64,000 nt of DNA from positions 63,962,228 to 64,026,227 of the forward strand of contig NW_023605083.1 in NCBI RefSeq assembly GCF_014898055.3, in the 5' to 3' direction. The notes beneath the pieces were generated by a model that saw only the letters and a list, made by a program, of their open reading frames with translations, was not told the origin of the DNA and ran no database searches. The position numbers and the translations under genes are program-made. This stretch comes from Talpa occidentalis. Taxonomy: Eukaryota; Chordata; Mammalia; Eulipotyphla; Talpidae. Positions 59,216-64,000 of this stretch are shown in pieces; the stretch's first letter is position 1; each line of letters begins with the position of its first letter.

Positions 59216-60098
59216 TTTTGCCGCAGACCAGCACAGCAGTAGACGATGAGGCCACCTCAGGGTTGAGAGAAGCGTGCAGGGTGGTCAGGGCGTCGGTGAA
59301 AGAAATGACAAACAGACACACTTCAAGAGTGAAAATCTGAGTGTAATTTTCTTTGAGTTTGTGACCAGTATATATATGTTTTCCAAAAGCACAGGAACAA
59401 TGAATATCAATGAAATCAGCTTGCTCATGGGCTCAGCCTATCACCAACAGGGCGGTGATCTACATCTGGACTCAGCCTCATTCCTAAGTAGATAGACCAT
59501 TAGTTTTGTTTTTAAACTATATAATCGCATTTTTTATTAACTACTATATTTTAATTATTACAGGGTTTAGTAATGTTTCATTTGAGTCAGCCTTGTTTTA
59601 AGGATTTCATATGATTTTTTAATTAACAAGCAATGACCTTTATAGAAGAAAGAAGGAAGTTTAGAAAGACAATAAGGGATTAAAGTTTGTAGTTCTAGAA
59701 AGACGGGATATGGTTTTTTAGCATTTTTCTAGTGGTTCCTGGTGGTCATTATCTTTTGATATGCTTCTGTCTTTTCAGGGAACCTCGCTGTACTTCCCCT
59801 GCTTCAGGGTGTTTTGTTCTCCCCCTGCGCGATGGTTAGCCCTAAAGGTCACTGCAGGGGGAGGTGCAGCAATTTTCATTCTATAGAATGAATAGACACT
59901 CTTGTTTAATCCAGTCCTATCTTCAAAGTGCAGTTAGGTTTGGAAATATATTGCACTATTGTGGCTCAGCAGAAAAAGTGTACCTGAAAGCATGCCATAA
60001 AAGACAATGTAGTTACTCTTGGACCTAGGCTTATAATCACTCAATCATAAAGTATTTATTGAATACACACCTAGAAGGTGTACAAGACTGCACAGAGC

Positions 60099-60439
60099 GG
60101 GCCTCCCCGGTGGCACAGCGGTTGAGCGCTGGGTTGCGAAGCTGCCCGCGGCCTCTGCGGCGCCGGTTCGATCCCCGGCTGCTTCCCGGCCACCGGGGGA
60201 GGATCCCACATGGCGCGCAGACCTCTCCTGCCGCCCGCTGCTCCCCTCAGCAGTGTACTTCGGTCCTTCTGCCTGCTCTGCTCCCCGCTCTGGCTCTGGT
60301 GAATTCTCTCACCCTCCCGCGCTTCTGACTGTACCCAGTGCATGTATAAACAAAACAAACAAACAAACAAAATAAATAAATAAAACATGCCTCTATTAAA
60401 AAATAAATAAATAAATAAAAGATTTAAAAAAATAAAAAA
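60099..60439 (+). mobile_element. tRNA-derived SINE, tail type I, near-consensus
   Basis: Intact CpGs throughout, a long AAAC/AAAT tail to 60439 and a perfect 15-bp duplication AAGACTGCACAGAGC make this one of the youngest copies in the window. Confidence 0.94.
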
Positions 60440-61784
60440 AAGACTGCACAGAGCCTCAGCCTAACCCTTAAGAGTGCATTCTGTAAATGAGATATTAGTA
60501 GTTTCCTTCAGCCACCTTATTTAGCACCCACAGAGCATCATCATCACCATCACTTTCATTCACAGAGTGCAAATAATGCTTTTACATATATTATATGTAA
60601 CAAATATAAGAAATTCCCTCAATATTTTTCCATTCATTATCTTATTTGAATCATGAAGATAACCCTGAGGATATTTTCTTCATGAATCCCTAAGTTTCAG
60701 ATGAGATACTGTAATGCAGAGAGATCGAAAGTGATTCTCAAAGAGTAGGGTGATCTTGTCCCCAGCAGACTTTTGGCAATGTCTAGAGACATTTGATTGT
60801 CACACCTGGAATAGTGTTACTGGCATTTAGTGAGTAAAGGCTAGAGATACTGTTAAACCTCCTACAATACAGACGACAACTCATACAACAAAAAATTATT
60901 CCACTCCAAATGTCAGTAATGCCAAGATTGAGAGACTCTGACATAGGTGTTTTACCCAAAAGTGTTGGAATTGGATGCACCAGAGTCCAGGCCTTGGATT
61001 CTGTCTTGTGTGATTTGCACTGTCCCTAAAACAGGCATTAAAAACTGGAGATACATAAATGCTGGATCTATTGTTGATGTTTTGAAGAGGTATGTATGAG
61101 TAGAAAATGGGGTTTGCTTATATCACTGTTGAAGATTTCCATTGACAGTACAGATTGTGCCGTCCAATGAAAATTTTTCAGTACTTGCTGTGTGTCTTAC
61201 AGTGCTTTCCTCGTCCTGTGGGGAGCTTAGTCGACCTTTATCTTACTTTTTATTTATTGGTCGATTACCAAATTGAATCAAAAGCTATTTTTTGACATAA
61301 AAACTATTGAAATCTGGACACAGCCCCTTTAGCAACCTTTGCACATAGCACCTGCTGCCAACCTAAAGACCTGAGTGGTCCTTTAATAAGAATGTCACCA
61401 GGACACTCAGCTGGAACTGAGCAGAACCAGCATTAGAATACTGACTCTAAACTTATAGTCTAATAATATTAAATAAGCTTAATTCTTTCCTGAAAAGTAT
61501 GGCATGTTACTGTAAAAACTTTTAGGATAAGGAATAAACTTCTCATACTAGTTGTGGTAGAGTATTCTTAAGTTTTGTCCCTCAAGTCATTTTATAACCC
61601 AGAAATTAGAAGGTTCTCCCAATTCCTTGTAAAGTTTTAATAGAAGCCTTTCTGGATTCTGGCAAATTAAAGGATTATAGCCTATGGCTATGTAAGGATT
61701 TTTTTTGTTTTTCCTGTGAATGTCTCACAGAAAAACTTGAGCAGTAAATATTGTTAGGGAAGAACAAACTAGTTTTTCTAAACA

Positions 61785-62320
61785 ACAGAGTACTCTTGTA
61801 AAATGTAAATCTGATTGTATCATTCCTCTGATTATTAAATCTAAATAACTTCTGGTTGCCTTTGGAATAAAAAATTTAGTCTCCTTAAAATGACTTGCAA
61901 GGTATTCTTCACTGAATCCCGTCTGCTTCTCTCTCTTCCTCTCACTCAATATGTCATATTCATACTTGAATACCCTTGATTCTTATGTCCCCTGCCCATC
62001 TACCCACCTCCAATAATTTGTCAGTCTGTTTACATGTTACCTCCTTAGAAGGAGCTTCTCCCTTCCTGTCCTCCTCCATCCAAGAACAAATTAGATCTTG
62101 ATTCTGTACCTCAGCACCATGTTTACTTCCTTCATATCACTCACCACAGTTTGTAATTACATACCTATACATATTTGTTTATATATTTAATGAAGGTTTC
62201 TTCTAGAGTAAGCTCCACAAAATGTAAGAAACTTGTGGTTTTTTGTACCTGACTCCTTTTAAGTAGAAATTGAAATCTTGATGAGTTTTGTAAGAATTAA
62301 ATACTTTTTGAATAAATAAA
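61785..62320 (+). repeat. L2-type element
   Basis: ATTGTATCATTCCTCTGATT, CACCACAGTTTGTAATTACA and AGAGTAAGCTCCACAAAATG match the L2 3' half. Confidence 0.7.
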
Positions 62321-62366
62321 TATTTGTTATTCTCCCAAATGCAATAAGGAGGTAGAAATTATAACA

Positions 62367-62634
62367 GGGGCCTCCCTGGTGGCGCAAGGGGTTATGACAC
62401 AACCTATGAAGCTCAGCGCAGCCACCATAGCACAAGTTCGATACCTGGCCAGGGAGCTACTCACATGGCGCAGCAGACCTCTCTTGACTCGCCCGCTGCT
62501 CCCCTCAGCAGTGTATTTCATTCAATCTGCCTGTTCTGTTTCCCACTCTATCTCTGGTGAATCCTCTCACCCCCCGCACTTCTGGCCTGTACCCCAGTTC
62601 TTGTATGCATAAATAAATAACTCATTAAAAAAAA
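62367..62634 (+). mobile_element. tRNA-derived SINE, tail type II
   Basis: Head GGGGCCTCCCTGGTGGCGCA; imperfect duplication AGAAATTA(T/G)AACA. Confidence 0.9.
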
Positions 62635-63500
62635 AGAAATTAGAACATTACTTGCCTTAAGGAGTAAACTCCTTAAGGAGTTTACTATGTATAAATGGGG
62701 TCTTTTATCTTGTATCTTGAAAGCTGTAAATTGAAATTTATATGAGAAGGCCGGTAGGGAAATTTAGAAAAGAAATTTCTGTTACTTCAAGAAACACCTC
62801 ATAGATTTAGTGATATTCCTGAGGAGAATCATGAAATGACATCTAAGATCCTTCTAATTGTCTTTTAGATTTTATTGAAATCCCCTTTTTCCAATCCTCA
62901 GTGAGATTCTACAACGCAAATTAAGAGACAGGGCACTCAGATTTTAATTTCAGGTAGCCTGCATAGCAATGAAGAAAGACTCATCCCTCTCTTTTCCAGG
63001 TCTAATGTTTAGAGCCTGGGTCAGTTATCAGGGTCAAAAAGTACTATACAAGAGGAGCTCAGTAAATGTCTGCAGTTGATGACAATGAGAAGGAATTTTA
63101 GAGAAATACCTCCATTCAACTCCTTCTACCTTTTCTCAGTAACTTCTATCAAGATGAGGACTAACACAGCACAGATTGAAAAGAGCATAAAAACATGTCA
63201 GGGTCTTTTTGAGACCCAGTCTCAGTTGGAGTTATTAGGAAAGGCACAATATACTATGATTGTTTAGAAGTCTTAGTACTAGACCTTGGAAGGTGAGGAG
63301 GATTTGTTGCATTAGAGATTGTAAGGATGGGATTCCAGACTAAAGAAACAATGAGAGCCAACATACTGGAAAGAAAAATAGGGTCTGTCTCATGAGCAGT
63401 AGAAACTTTGTCTATTGGACTGGTTTGGCTGAAGCACAAAGTAGGCAGAAAGGTAGGTTGGGCATTTTAGATATCTGTGATTTCAAAACAAGGAGGTTGA

Positions 63501-63781
63501 GGGCCTCCCAGGTGGCACAGGGGGCTAAGTGTCAGCACTATGAAGCTGTTGGCAGCCACCACAGCACAAGTTCAATCCCTGGCCAGGGAGGTGACCCACA
63601 TGGCGCAGCAGATCTCTCCTGTCTGGCCCACTGCCTCCCCTCAGCAGTGTATTTCATTCAATCTTCCTGTTCTGCTCCCCACTCTGTCTCTGTTGAATCC
63701 TCTCATTCCCCACACTTCTGACCTATGCCCTAGTTCTTGTATGTGTAAATAAATAAAAATTAAATCTTAAAAAATTAAAAC
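63501..63781 (+). mobile_element. tRNA-derived SINE, tail type II
   Basis: Target duplication ACAAGGAGGTTGA at 63488 and 63782. Confidence 0.92.
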
Positions 63782-64000
63782 ACAAGGAGGTTGATATTTA
63801 AGGTTAGTAGCATGAGATTTTTGAGCACTAACTAGAGCCTTGCCTTAGGTAGCTGAATTTGTCATTGATGTGTCGTAGAGGCTGAGTAGAGGATGGGGTA
63901 CTGTTAGGAAAGCCATGTTGGTAGTAATAGGGCTGCTGATAGTAGAAATCAGGAGCAGGCTGAATGAATTTTCTAATTTTCTTGGGATTAGGAAGAGTGA

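Larger units (their letters stand above)
45446..64000 (+). other. SLC31A1: SLC31A1 intron 1, partial
   Basis: 18.5 kb with no recognisable coding exon on either strand. Contents are SINEs, an LTR at 46460, L1 pieces, MER5A, MIR and L2 fragments. Stretches where I see nothing specific: 46980-48240, 50000-51420, 52500-53740, 57010-58030, 59500-60098, 60455-61780, 62640-63500. Confidence 0.65.

Noticed and set aside
9552..63781. True tRNA genes suggested by A- and B-box sequences
   Set aside because: All sit in SINEs with A-rich tails and target duplications; none has a complete cloverleaf.
45446..64000. Search for SLC31A1 coding exons (His/Met-rich N-terminus, three membrane segments)
   Set aside because: No frame on the plus strand shows these; the coding part is presumably beyond the right edge.
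1..64000. CRISPR arrays, operons, phage or bacterial systems
   Set aside because: None present; spliced mammalian gene structure and mammalian repeats throughout.

Overview
The window is mammalian nuclear DNA. It holds long AT-rich introns, GT-AG exons of a gene conserved across mammals, one CpG-rich promoter, and a heavy load of SINEs, L1s and solo LTRs. There is no prokaryotic, viral or organellar gene content apart from old retroelement remnants. The main SINE is a tRNA-derived family (about 26 copies in 64 kb) that I cannot assign to a named family. Together with the absence of Alu, rodent B1/B2 and the usual carnivore, horse or ruminant SINEs, it suggests a laurasiatherian-type mammal of uncertain order.

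Bases 258-45009, minus strand: FKBP15 (FK506-binding protein 15, also called WAFL). I placed 27 exons with canonical splice sites. Their phases all agree and give 3,549 coding nt (1,183 codons), starting at the ATG at 45007-45009. Only the last short coding exon and the 3'UTR lie beyond the left edge. The protein reads: acidic N-terminus, WH1-like region (about residues 70-169), FKBP-type domain (about 180-288), Pro/Ser/Gln-rich linker (about 289-500), long coiled coil (about 500-920), and an acidic, low-complexity C-terminal part.

Bases about 44880-45560: a CpG-rich, head-to-head promoter. FKBP15 exon 1 reads left. A non-coding first exon with a good donor at 45445/45446 reads right. By conserved gene order this is exon 1 of the copper transporter SLC31A1 (CTR1), so 45446-64000 is read as its first intron; no CTR1 coding exon is visible in it.

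Repeats fill most of the rest: the SINE family in two recognisable tail types, most copies with visible target-site duplications; L1 fragments of several ages, including one with an open ORF2 C-terminus; three related betaretrovirus-like LTRs and an unusual inverted two-LTR composite; other old LTRs; an internally deleted Tigger1; MER5A; MIR and L2 pieces.

The most unusual structure is a roughly 124-bp, nearly identical inverted copy of the intron 11/exon 12 splice-acceptor region of FKBP15. It lies inside a SINE in intron 9 of the same gene and has foldback scars at its junctions. In the FKBP15 pre-mRNA it would be able to pair with the real acceptor and loop out exons 10 and 11. I found no evidence of a wholly new gene system.
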